Source: Polyangiaceae bacterium
GTDB lineage: Bacteria; Myxococcota_A; Polyangia; Polyangiales; Polyangiaceae
Direction: 5' to 3'
NCBI GenBank assembly: GCA_020633235.1
Contig: JACKEA010000005.1
Span: 248,001 to 312,000, forward strand
DNA length: 64,000 nucleotides
This document shows positions 1 to 7,711 of the stretch, piece after piece. Both the position numbers and the translations under genes were made by a program. The first letter of the stretch is position 1. Each line of letters begins with the position of its first letter. The notes under the pieces were generated by a model that was not told where the DNA came from, searched no databases, and worked only from the letters and a program-made list of their open reading frames with translations.

Positions 1-691
1 CGCGGTGCTGCTTGTCTCCCAGGTCGAGCTCCGGGATCTCTCGTGCCTCGTCCTCGCTCAGGGACGAAAGCCCGTTACGCGCGACCTTCTGCGTCAGCTC
101 GCGCCGCGCGTTCAGCGCGATCAACGGCACCCGCGCGCGCCGGGAGTGACGCACCAGCGGCCGGTAGAAGGCGTAGTCGAAGCCCCAGCGCTCGTCCCAT
201 TCGCTGTCCTCGAGCAGCTCCTGCTCGTTGGTCTCGCCCGCTTCGTACGCATCCAGATCCTTTTGAAACGGCCGTTGCCACATCTCGAAACCGATGGCCA
301 GCTCGCGCCCCGTCATGCGTGCGCTGTCGATCAGGGCGTCGAGCACGACCAGCTGCGCATAGTGCGCGTGCGGATTGTCGTGCTGCTCCCCGACGCAAAT
401 GGCGTCCGCTTCGCTCAGGGCGTCCATCAGCTCGTCCGGCGGCAGCGGAGTGCCGTCTTTCACACGCAGGCCGTGAAAGGGCATCGCGGAACGCGCCACG
501 ATGTCCGGGGGCAGGGCGCCATGGTGATGGTGCGGTGAATTTGGATGTTGGTCCGCCGCGGCCACGTCCCGCGGCGACGCTGCGCGTCTCGGCTCGGCGT
601 GGCAACCGGAAATCGCCGCCGACAGTGCGAGCATCACGAAGAGCCCGCGCGCGGTCCGCTTCGTCGCTTCGCTTCGCCCGAGCTCGTCCAT
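1..691 (-). CDS. ChaN-like haem/iron-regulated lipoprotein, 3' end outside window
   Basis: The frame opens at ATG 691 and stays open to the window edge, so about 230 N-terminal residues are seen. A lipoprotein signal ends in ISGC (Cys30). A short His-rich stretch (PHHHHG) follows. Then come the conserved blocks of the ChaN/PF04187 family: GEQHDNPHAHYAQL and GFEMWQRPFQKDLDAY. Family members are surface lipoproteins linked to haem or iron uptake and are structurally related to TIKI-type hydrolases; that function is family knowledge. The ATG lies two bases after the helicase stop (TGAGCATG), so the two genes are probably co-transcribed and translationally coupled. The C-terminal part cannot be judged. 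Confidence 0.85.
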   Translation of the reverse strand, partial: MDELGRSEATKRTARGLFVMLALSAAISGCHAEPRRAASPRDVAAADQHPNSPHHHHGALPPDIVARSAMPFHGLRVKDGTPLPPDELMDALSEADAICVGEQHDNPHAHYAQLVVLDALIDSARMTGRELAIGFEMWQRPFQKDLDAYEAGETNEQELLEDSEWDERWGFDYAFYRPLVRHSRRARVPLIALNARRELTQKVARNGLSSLSEDEAREIPELDLGDKQHR

Positions 692-693
692 GC

Positions 694-3096
694 TCAGTAA
701 CTTTGCTGCTGCAAGCGGTCCGGAATCAAGGGGGACGCCGTCCCGGTGGCCAAGAGCCACAGCTGGTGCGCGGCGCGGGTGGCGGCAATGTGCATCAAGT
801 GCCGCGCCTCCTCGTCGTCGGGGTAGCTCTGCTGGCTCACTTCCACCAGCACCACGTAGTCGAATTCCAGGCCCTTCACCTGGCGCACGTCCGTCACGTC
901 CACGCCCGGCTTGAAGGGGAAATCCTGGTCGGCGATGCGCCGCAGCCGGGACACCTCGCCCTTCTCCAGGCCCTTGAAGTAGATGTCCGCCTGCTCCGGG
1001 TAGCGCGCGATGACCGCCACGCTGGCCTGCGGCTCGGACGTCATCAGATCCCGCAGCGCCTCGGACAGGAAGCCGACGGCGTCGCCGGCGTGGGCGAAGG
1101 AGAACAGCTCCACCGGCGCGCCGCCGCGGGTGGCCTGGGGCGGATTGCCGGTAGCCAAGGGGCCCAGCACCTCGCGGGAGAACTCGAGGATCGGCGCCGT
1201 GGATCGGTACGATAGCTCCAGCGGCTCGATCTCCACGTGGGACAGATCCAGCTCGGAGAGCACGGTCTTCCAGTCGGAGAAGCCGTTGTCCATGTGCAGC
1301 CGCTGAGCCACGTCGCCGGCCAGCGTCACGCTCTGGGCGCGGCTCACGGTGCCCATCACCACCGCAAGCTCCACCGGGCTCAGGTCCTGCGCTTCGTCCA
1401 CCAAGATGTGCTCGTACACGAGCGCATCCTTGCCCCGGGCGCCCCGGCGCAGGGGGCCGCGCAGCCGCTGGCAAAGCCGAAGCAGGAGCGTGTCGTCCTC
1501 GCGATCCAAGGCAGAGCGCTCTTCGACCTCGGCGCCATCCACGCCTTGCTGCCCATCCAGCTCCCGCGGCTCGGCGTTCTTCTCACGCTTTTCCGTCATC
1601 GCGTCGGCGGCTTCTTCGATCTCGAGCAGCATCTCTCCCGAACGCGCAGCGCACCAAGCGTGGGCGCGTTTGAGCTCGTCGGCGCTGAAGGCGCCCGGGG
1701 AGTAGCGCTCGAGGCCGTCTTTCAGCCGATCGTGATCGCTGAGCAAGTCCGCCCATACGGACACGACGTCCCGCGTGATCGCGAGGCCTTCCGCGATCAC
1801 GCGCTCCACGCGCACCCGCTGGTCGGTGTCCAGCGCCCGGGCGCCGCCCCGCTCGAGGTACGTCCTCAGAGAGTGGAGCCGGTGGGCGAGGGGGCGCTTC
1901 TGCGTCATGCGCCACTCGGCGCTCACGCCTTCCGCGCCCAAGCTGGCGGCGCTCAGCTTCTCTTCGATCCCTTCGCCGAGCCGAACGACCTCTTCGTCGA
2001 TCAGCCGCAGCATGGTGGGGTGCTTCTTCAGGCGAGTGACCACCGAGGGCGTGCCGTCGGTGTAGCGCCGGGGCACGCGTGGCAGCTGCAGCGCTCGAGT
2101 GCGCTCTGCCCAGTCCTCGTAGGTGCGGATCGCGAGGCCGGAAACGCCGAGCGCCGGCAGCACCTGGCCGATGTAGCGAGCCAGGGCTTGGTTGAAGACG
2201 ACCACCAGCATGCGGTCCGGGCGGAAGCGCCGGGGGTCGTTGTAGGCGAGGTACGCCAGCCGGTGCAGGCCGATGGTGGTCTTGCCGCTGCCGGCGCCGC
2301 CCTGGATGACGACCAGGCCGCTGTCGGGCTTGGTGATCAGATCGAACTGCCGCGGATCGATGAGGGCGGTGATCTCCTTGAGATGCCGGTCATCGCCGCC
2401 GTCCACCCCCACGCCGAGGGTGCCTGGCGCGTGGTGCTGGTCGGCTCGGAGCGCCGTACCCTGACCTCCGGTGAGCTTGAGCGCACCCTCCGACAGACGC
2501 CGCCAGCTGCCCTGAGTGCCCCGCGCGAAGGCGCCTTGGGGCGAGCCGATGCGCCGCAGCTCTCCCTCGACGATGTTCAGGCTGCGGCGGGTGACGACCT
2601 CGCCGCTCACCTCCCGGTCGCCGAACACCTCGTCGTACTCGTCCCCCTCGTCGTAGCGGTAGTAGAGGCGGCTGACCGGCGCGTCGCGCCAATCCACGAT
2701 GCGCACGCCGCTCTTGGTGTCCAGGTAGGTCGAGCGGCCGATCAGCACCTCGCGGCGCCGCGGGCCCTCCTGCAGCACCAGGCGACCGAAGTACGGCGAG
2801 CGCGCGTCCACGAAGCCTTCGCTCTGCTCCCGGCGGTGCGCCGCCAGGCTCTGCAGCCGGTCCATCTGCTCCAGCAGTGGTGGGAGATCCTCTTGCCGCG
2901 CGCCCGCGATCTCGTCTCGGAGCGCCAGCATCTGGGACTCGTAGTCCGCCGCAGGGGGGCGTTCGCTCTTGCGGGCCGCGCGGTTTTCGAGGTGGCTGTG
3001 CACTCGGCCGAGGCACTCCTCTTCTTCGTCGACGATGCGTTCGAGCTCGGGATCTTGGGATACGGCCTGGGGATCGGACATCTGCTGCTGGGTCAC
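694..3096 (-). CDS. HelD-like UvrD/Rep-family helicase
   Basis: An 800-residue superfamily 1 ATPase. The N-terminal 100 residues are charged and coiled-coil-like. Walker A is GGAGSGKTT at 266-274 and Walker B is VDEAQD at 566-571. Near the C terminus are DVRQVKGLEFDYVVL and a helicase motif VI-like AATRAAHQLWLL. The long N-terminal arm ahead of the ATPase core is the layout of HelD proteins, which release stalled RNA polymerase, rather than of DNA-repair UvrD. The start drawn is GTG 3096; ATG 3081 is an alternative and neither has a clear Shine-Dalgarno. The ChaN-like gene follows after two bases and a beta-helix lipoprotein gene lies 44 bases upstream. HelD versus generic UvrD-like is inferred from length and arm. 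Confidence 0.85.
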   Translation of the reverse strand: MTQQQMSDPQAVSQDPELERIVDEEEECLGRVHSHLENRAARKSERPPAADYESQMLALRDEIAGARQEDLPPLLEQMDRLQSLAAHRREQSEGFVDARSPYFGRLVLQEGPRRREVLIGRSTYLDTKSGVRIVDWRDAPVSRLYYRYDEGDEYDEVFGDREVSGEVVTRRSLNIVEGELRRIGSPQGAFARGTQGSWRRLSEGALKLTGGQGTALRADQHHAPGTLGVGVDGGDDRHLKEITALIDPRQFDLITKPDSGLVVIQGGAGSGKTTIGLHRLAYLAYNDPRRFRPDRMLVVVFNQALARYIGQVLPALGVSGLAIRTYEDWAERTRALQLPRVPRRYTDGTPSVVTRLKKHPTMLRLIDEEVVRLGEGIEEKLSAASLGAEGVSAEWRMTQKRPLAHRLHSLRTYLERGGARALDTDQRVRVERVIAEGLAITRDVVSVWADLLSDHDRLKDGLERYSPGAFSADELKRAHAWCAARSGEMLLEIEEAADAMTEKREKNAEPRELDGQQGVDGAEVEERSALDREDDTLLLRLCQRLRGPLRRGARGKDALVYEHILVDEAQDLSPVELAVVMGTVSRAQSVTLAGDVAQRLHMDNGFSDWKTVLSELDLSHVEIEPLELSYRSTAPILEFSREVLGPLATGNPPQATRGGAPVELFSFAHAGDAVGFLSEALRDLMTSEPQASVAVIARYPEQADIYFKGLEKGEVSRLRRIADQDFPFKPGVDVTDVRQVKGLEFDYVVLVEVSQQSYPDDEEARHLMHIAATRAAHQLWLLATGTASPLIPDRLQQQSY

Positions 3097-3140
3097 TGGG
3101 GGGCCGACCGCACTAGCACTTTTTTCGAGGGATGGGGACG

Positions 3141-4631
3141 TCAGGGCGCCTCCAGCGCGCCGATGGCCGGTGGTGAGCGCCAGCAGCTGCCGTCGAAGTC
3201 GCCGTGGGCGCCGCTCTGGGGCGTCCCGGCGCCCGCCGCAGGGCTCGCCGCGGAGATGTGGAAATCCGCCGTGAGCCCCGGATCCTGTCCCACCACGGCT
3301 CCGCTCTCGGTCGCCGGCAGGCCCGTGGGCGCGGAGCTCCCGGGCGCGTCGTGCGCGTACCAGAGGTTGTTCATGAAGGTGAAGCTGCCTCCCTGGGTGT
3401 TGGGCCCCACGTTCGCGAAGGTGGCGAGGGCGGAGCTGTCGAAATAGACGAGGTTGTTCGCGAACACACCGTTCTGCGCCTCGAGGAACGTGGCGGCTCC
3501 GCTGCTGGTCGTCTCTTGCAGGATGCGCAGCACCCAGTGCTCCGGATCCACGATGGTGTTGTTGATCGCGGCGCAGTCGACGCAGCCCACGAAGGCGATG
3601 GCGGCCACGCTGCCCTCGATGACGTTGGCTTCCGCGCGGATGTTCTTGGCTTCGTAGTTGTCGCCCGTGGTCGACAGCGGCGGACGGAAGAACTGCGGGC
3701 CGGTGGAGCCGCCCATGTTGAAGGCGCGCTCACCGCCGTCCTTCACGTGGTTCCTCCAGAGCAAGATGTTCTCGCTGCCGCCCTTGGCTTGCACGGCATT
3801 GCCGCTGTTCTGCTCGAACGAGCTGTGGAAGATCACGCCGTCGTGGCAGCCCACGTGGTCGATGCCACTGCCCGAGCCGCTGCCGCCGCAGCGGGCGAAA
3901 TGCCCGTTCAGCACGAAGTAGTCGTCGAGGCCCGAGAGCTTGAGGCAGTCCTCGTTGCCGCCGGTGCCGATGTCATGGATGTCGAGGCCGTCGAACACCA
4001 CGAAGCGCGTGGCGTCGGGATTGCTCGTCTCACCGCCGTCGTCGCAGTTGATGCCGTTGCCGGTGGCGTTCCGCACCTCGAGATCGTGGACCACCAGGTA
4101 GCGCACCTTCGACAGGTGCAGCCCTTCCGTGCCGCCGTCGATGACGGGCAAGGGCTGTCCCGCCACGCCGCCAATCCAGATGGGTGCGCTCTCGGTGCCG
4201 GCGAGATCGGAGATGAAGGTCCCGCCGGCGTAGGTGCCGGGATGGATCACGACGGACGTGCCGGGGCTGGTCTGCCCCAGCGCGGCGGACAGTGTCTGGA
4301 AAGGGCTCTGCGCGGAGCCGTCTCCGCCGCTGCTGGCGGCGGCGTCCACGTGCAGCTCCTTCGACGGCGTCTTGCCATCGGCGAAGGTGGACACAGTGCC
4401 GCACGTCGAAGGGCTCCCCGCGCTGCCGCCGCTGCCCGCGGCGCCTCCCGTCCCGGCGCTGCCGCCGGCTCCCGCGCCGCCGCCGCCGGTCCCGCCGCTC
4501 CCGCTCACTCCCGCCTGGCCCCCGGTCGCCGTGCCCGCCGCGCCGCCGCTGCCGGCGGCGTCGTCGCTGCCGCACGCTGCGCTGGTCGCGACGGCGAGCA
4601 GCAACGCCACGGTCATTGCCTTTTGCACCAT
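3141..4631 (-). CDS. Right-handed beta-helix lipoprotein
   Basis: 496 residues. The signal peptide ends in SAAC followed by GSDD, then about 50 residues of Gly/Ala/Thr/Ser linker. The mature part opens with a DUF1565-like segment (residues about 100-130: LHVDAAASSGGDGSAQSPFQTLSAAL), then repeats of the type VVHDLEVRNATGNGINC and NNTIVD that are typical of parallel beta-helix (pectate-lyase-like) folds. Such proteins bind or cleave polysaccharides at the cell surface; no catalytic residue can be assigned here. ATG 4631 is used; ATG 4616 would also leave a full signal peptide. The gene is divergent from the alcohol dehydrogenase and in the same direction as helD. Confidence 0.8.
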   Translation of the reverse strand: MVQKAMTVALLLAVATSAACGSDDAAGSGGAAGTATGGQAGVSGSGGTGGGGAGAGGSAGTGGAAGSGGSAGSPSTCGTVSTFADGKTPSKELHVDAAASSGGDGSAQSPFQTLSAALGQTSPGTSVVIHPGTYAGGTFISDLAGTESAPIWIGGVAGQPLPVIDGGTEGLHLSKVRYLVVHDLEVRNATGNGINCDDGGETSNPDATRFVVFDGLDIHDIGTGGNEDCLKLSGLDDYFVLNGHFARCGGSGSGSGIDHVGCHDGVIFHSSFEQNSGNAVQAKGGSENILLWRNHVKDGGERAFNMGGSTGPQFFRPPLSTTGDNYEAKNIRAEANVIEGSVAAIAFVGCVDCAAINNTIVDPEHWVLRILQETTSSGAATFLEAQNGVFANNLVYFDSSALATFANVGPNTQGGSFTFMNNLWYAHDAPGSSAPTGLPATESGAVVGQDPGLTADFHISAASPAAGAGTPQSGAHGDFDGSCWRSPPAIGALEAP

Positions 4632-4702
4632 GCGTTCGAGGGTACGGCGCTTGTCAGCGCTCGGAAACCACCAGATGATGGAGCCGAGGGGAGCGAAAGA
4701 AC

Positions 4703-5701
4703 GTGTCCGATCGAATGCGCGCCATGGTGCTGTCCCGAGCCGGCACCCCGTTGGAGCTCAGGAAGGTGCCCGTCCCGAAGCCCGGGCCGGATCAGCTCTT
4801 GGTGCACATCCGCTGCTGTGGCGTGTGTCGCACGGATCTGCACGTGCTCGACGGCGAGCTCACGGAGCCCAAGCTCCCGCTGATCCTGGGACATCAGATC
4901 GTGGGCACCATCGCCGAGGTGGGCAGCGAGGTCGACGGCTTCAAGGCGGGGCAGCGCATTGGCGTGCCCTGGCTCGGCAGCACCTGTGGTCGCTGTCGCT
5001 ACTGCCGCACGGAGCGGGAGAACCTGTGCGACGCCGCCCGCTTCACCGGCTATCAAATCGATGGCGGCTACGCCGAGTACGCCGTCGTGAATCCGCGCTT
5101 TGCCCTGCCGCTGCCGGGCTCGTATCCGGATCTCGCCGTGGCCCCGCTCTTGTGCGCCGGGCTCATCGGGTATCGCTCGTTGGTGATGACGGGAGACGCC
5201 GAGCGCGTGGGACTGTACGGCTTCGGTTCTTCGGCCCATATCATCGCGCAGGTCGCGCGCTACCAAGGACGGCGGGTGTTCGCCTTCACGCGCCCGAAGG
5301 ACCAACTGGGGCAGGAGTTCGCCCGCAGCCTGGGAGTGGAGTGGGCCGGGGGCTCGGACGAGAAACCACCGGAGGAGCTCGACGCCGCCATCATCTTCGC
5401 GCCGGCGGGAACGCTGGTCCCTCGCGCCCTCGAGGCGGTCGCCAAGGGCGGCGTGGTGGTGTGCGCCGGCATCCACATGAGCGACATCCCCTCGTTCCCC
5501 TACGAGCTCTTGTGGGGTGAGCGCGTGGTGCGGTCGGTGGCCAATCTCACGCGCCTCGACGGTGAAGAGTTCCTCGAGCTGGCACCGCGTATCCCGGTGG
5601 AGGCGCAGGTCACGCGCTACTCTCTGGAAGACGCCAATCAGGCGCTGACGGATCTTCGGGACGGCAACTTCTCCGGTGCCGCCGTGCTCATGGTCGGCTG
5701 A
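4703..5701 (+). CDS. Zinc-dependent alcohol dehydrogenase
   Basis: 332-residue medium-chain dehydrogenase with a GTG start. Catalytic zinc ligands are Cys42 (GVCRTDLH) and His64 (LGHQIVG; Gln replaces the usual Glu, as in the AdhA-like subgroup). The structural zinc lobe has four cysteines, 95, 98, 101 and 109 (CGRCRYCRTERENLC). The nucleotide-binding glycine motif is VGLYGFGSSAH at about 171. It should oxidise an alcohol or reduce an aldehyde with NAD(P); the substrate is not predictable. Its last 14 bases overlap the end of the convergent esterase gene, which leaves no room for a separate terminator. Confidence 0.9.
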   Translation: MSDRMRAMVLSRAGTPLELRKVPVPKPGPDQLLVHIRCCGVCRTDLHVLDGELTEPKLPLILGHQIVGTIAEVGSEVDGFKAGQRIGVPWLGSTCGRCRYCRTERENLCDAARFTGYQIDGGYAEYAVVNPRFALPLPGSYPDLAVAPLLCAGLIGYRSLVMTGDAERVGLYGFGSSAHIIAQVARYQGRRVFAFTRPKDQLGQEFARSLGVEWAGGSDEKPPEELDAAIIFAPAGTLVPRALEAVAKGGVVVCAGIHMSDIPSFPYELLWGERVVRSVANLTRLDGEEFLELAPRIPVEAQVTRYSLEDANQALTDLRDGNFSGAAVLMVG

Positions 5702-6419
5702 GCGCTCGCATCACGAACGCGTTCAGCTCCTCCAGCACGCCGTCGGAGATGCCGTGCTCGCCGTTGAAGGGCACGAAATGCACGTCGAGCCCCGCTGCCG
5801 TCATCAGATCCCGTAGCTCTTCTGCGAGCGAGAAGGGCAGCAGTGGATCCTGACGGCCATGGCTCTGCAGCACGGGCAAGCCGCGCCGCTTGGGCATCAG
5901 CGCGCTCCACTCCGTCTTGCACAGCAGCGTGCCGCTCATCTGCACCAAGCCCGCGAGCGGGCGCTCCGTGCGCAGCGCCACGTCGAGGGACAGCATCGCC
6001 CCTTGCGAGAATCCCCCCAGCACCACGCGGTCGCCGCTCACGCCGAGCTCGACTTCCAGCGCGTCGAGCATCTCGATCACCTTCGCCCGCGCCGCCGCCA
6101 TTCCGTCGGGCTCGCGTTCGCTGAGGGCGTCGAGATTACCCGTCACCAGCGCCTTCTCCAGCGCCTGAACGTCCAACGGCCACCACGCCCGGGCGTCACC
6201 CAGCTGAAAGGGCGACTCGATGTCGAGAGCCAGCGGCCCTTCCGGAAATGCGAAGCGCGTTCCTTCGGGCGCCGAGAGCTGTCGCCACAGCCCGACCAGA
6301 TCCGTACCCGGCGCACCGAAGCCGTGGAGCAGCACCACGACGGGTCCGTCCCCGCCGCCTTCGCGGTCGCTCCCGCCGGTCAGACGAACGGTGAGGGGAC
6401 CCAGCTCGATCTCGCGCAT
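5688..6419 (-). CDS. Phospholipase/carboxylesterase-type alpha/beta hydrolase
   Basis: 243 residues with the alpha/beta-hydrolase pattern. The oxyanion strand is VVVLLHGFGAPGTD (about 28-41), the nucleophile elbow is GGFSQGAM (G-x-S-x-G) and the C-terminal catalytic histidine lies in FNGEHGI. The Asp of the triad is probably in HGRQDPLLPF. The size and FSQGAM elbow match the YpfH/phospholipase-carboxylesterase family of cytosolic esterases. No signal peptide is seen. ATG 6419 is used. The upstream region carries a copy of the dispersed 25-bp repeat, shared with the divergent SGNH-hydrolase gene. Confidence 0.88.
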   Translation of the reverse strand: MREIELGPLTVRLTGGSDREGGGDGPVVVLLHGFGAPGTDLVGLWRQLSAPEGTRFAFPEGPLALDIESPFQLGDARAWWPLDVQALEKALVTGNLDALSEREPDGMAAARAKVIEMLDALEVELGVSGDRVVLGGFSQGAMLSLDVALRTERPLAGLVQMSGTLLCKTEWSALMPKRRGLPVLQSHGRQDPLLPFSLAEELRDLMTAAGLDVHFVPFNGEHGISDGVLEELNAFVMRALSRP

Positions 6420-6459
6420 GGCGGCACCTTAACGCGGCGCTCCGGCCTGTGCCGGGGGA

Positions 6460-6484
6460 TGTTGGTCCGGCGCGAGCCCCGTCG
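6460..6484 (+). repeat. Dispersed 25-bp repeat, reference-type copy
   Basis: TGTTGGTCCGGCGCGAGCC followed by CCGTCG. It is identical over 25 bases to the right arm of the inverted pair at 61849-61873 (reverse complement) and 24/25 to the copy at 11819-11843. It lies between two divergent genes, so it is not simply a terminator here. Confidence 0.85.
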
Positions 6485-6612
6485 TGGACGGGCGGCACGA
6501 CGCTGCCAGCCGTCGCGCCGCGCCGAGACAAGTCCGCGCAATCACGTCATTTTCGCGACGGGCTTCGCGCCGCACCCACAAAATCGATAGCATCCGGCCG
6601 ACTGGCCGGTCT

Positions 6613-7634
6613 ATGCTCTGGGCCATGGGACATGCGCGCTGGATGGGGACGTTGGTGTTGGCCCTGGCCGCAACTTGGGGATGCGGAGGGAGCGACGACT
6701 CCGGTGGCGGGAACGCGAGTGGCGGTGCGAGCGGAAGTGGAAGCGGCGGCGCGAGCGGAAGCGGGGGCGGCGGCGTGAGCGGAAGCGGGGGCGCGAGCGG
6801 AAGCGGGGGCGGGGCGGGAGCGCGGGCGGCGGCGGGAGCGCGGGCGGCGGCGGGAGCGCGGGCGGCGGCGGGAGCGCGGGCGGCGGCGGGAGCGCGGGCG
6901 GCGGCGGGAGCGCGGGCGGCGGCGGCGCGGCGGGAGGCGGCGGTGGAGTGCAGGGCCTGTCGAACGTCGGATCGCTGGTGGTGCTCGGCGACTCCATCTC
7001 CGACGGCGGTGGGCAGCCGCCCTACTACTACAACTTGCTGAAGAGCGATCTCACCGCGAAGTACGGCGTCATCGACTACAAGAACAATGCCCAGAGCGGC
7101 TCCAAGACCAGTGCGTTGAAGGGACAAGTGAACGGACTGCCGGCATCGCTTCCGGGGCCGGTGGTGGTCGCCATCACCAGCGGCGGCAACGACATGAAGG
7201 CGCAACTACCGGCGATCCTGACGGGAACGGACGGACCGGCGCGGGCGGCGATGGGGGCGAACGTCTCCGAGGCCCTCGGCCTGCTGCTTGCCCCCGGGCG
7301 CTTTGGCGCTGGTGTGGAAGTGCACGTCTACGAAGCGAACATCTACGACTCCAGCGACGGGCAGGGGAACTTCGGCCAGAACAATTGCGCTTTCGGCAAT
7401 GGTCTGCCGGCGATCGCGACGGACGCCTTCTTCGCGAGTTGGAACGGAGAGATCGCAAGCCAGGTGGGCGCCAAGGGGCAGGTGCTGATGGACATCCATG
7501 CGCAGTTCTGGATGCACGGCTTCAACCATCCGCCAAACTGGTACGCGAGCGACTGCACGCATCCGAACAGCACCGGGCATGATCGCTTGCGGCGCTATTT
7601 CTATCAGCAGATCACCGGCGAAACGCTGCCTTGA
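6613..7634 (+). CDS. SGNH/GDSL-hydrolase lipoprotein, apparent -1 frameshift in the linker
   Basis: The lipoprotein signal (LVLALAATWGC, then GGSDD) and the first part of a Gly/Ser linker are in one frame, from ATG 6613 (6625 or 6643 possible). The remaining linker and the catalytic domain are in the next frame. One extra G in the run at 6811-6814 (four G where neighbouring units have five) would join them. The hydrolase has block I VVLGDSISDG, block III TSGGNDM and block V SDCTHPNSTGHDRL, so Ser, Asp and His are all present. It is probably a surface-anchored esterase or carbohydrate esterase. The break may be a sequencing indel, a mutation or a slippage switch; the intact downstream domain argues for a functional gene. 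Confidence 0.75.
6816..6923 (+). repeat. Six perfect 18-bp tandem repeats in the SGNH-lipoprotein linker
   Basis: The unit GGGAGCGCGGGCGGCGGC starts at 6816, 6834, 6852, 6870, 6888 and 6906 with no mismatch. In the catalytic-domain frame it codes for GSAGGG units, so whole-unit gain or loss changes linker length without changing frame. Confidence 0.95.
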
Positions 7635-7711
7635 CCATCGCTGGCGCGCGATAGCAGTGGCGCAGAGTCGGGGTGCAGCCTAGAGTTTTCCGTCTTCACG
7701 TGGAGGATGGG

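Noticed and set aside
543..573. A possible dispersed-repeat copy inside the ChaN-like gene, and a similar one near 14958 in the barrel-like protein signal region
   Set aside because: Only the TGTTGGT(C/T)CGCCGCG beginning matches, the rest diverges, and both are in coding sequence; too weak to count.
6816..6923. CRISPR-like regular repeats
   Set aside because: Units are 18 bp and contiguous with no spacers; they code for a Gly/Ser/Ala linker.
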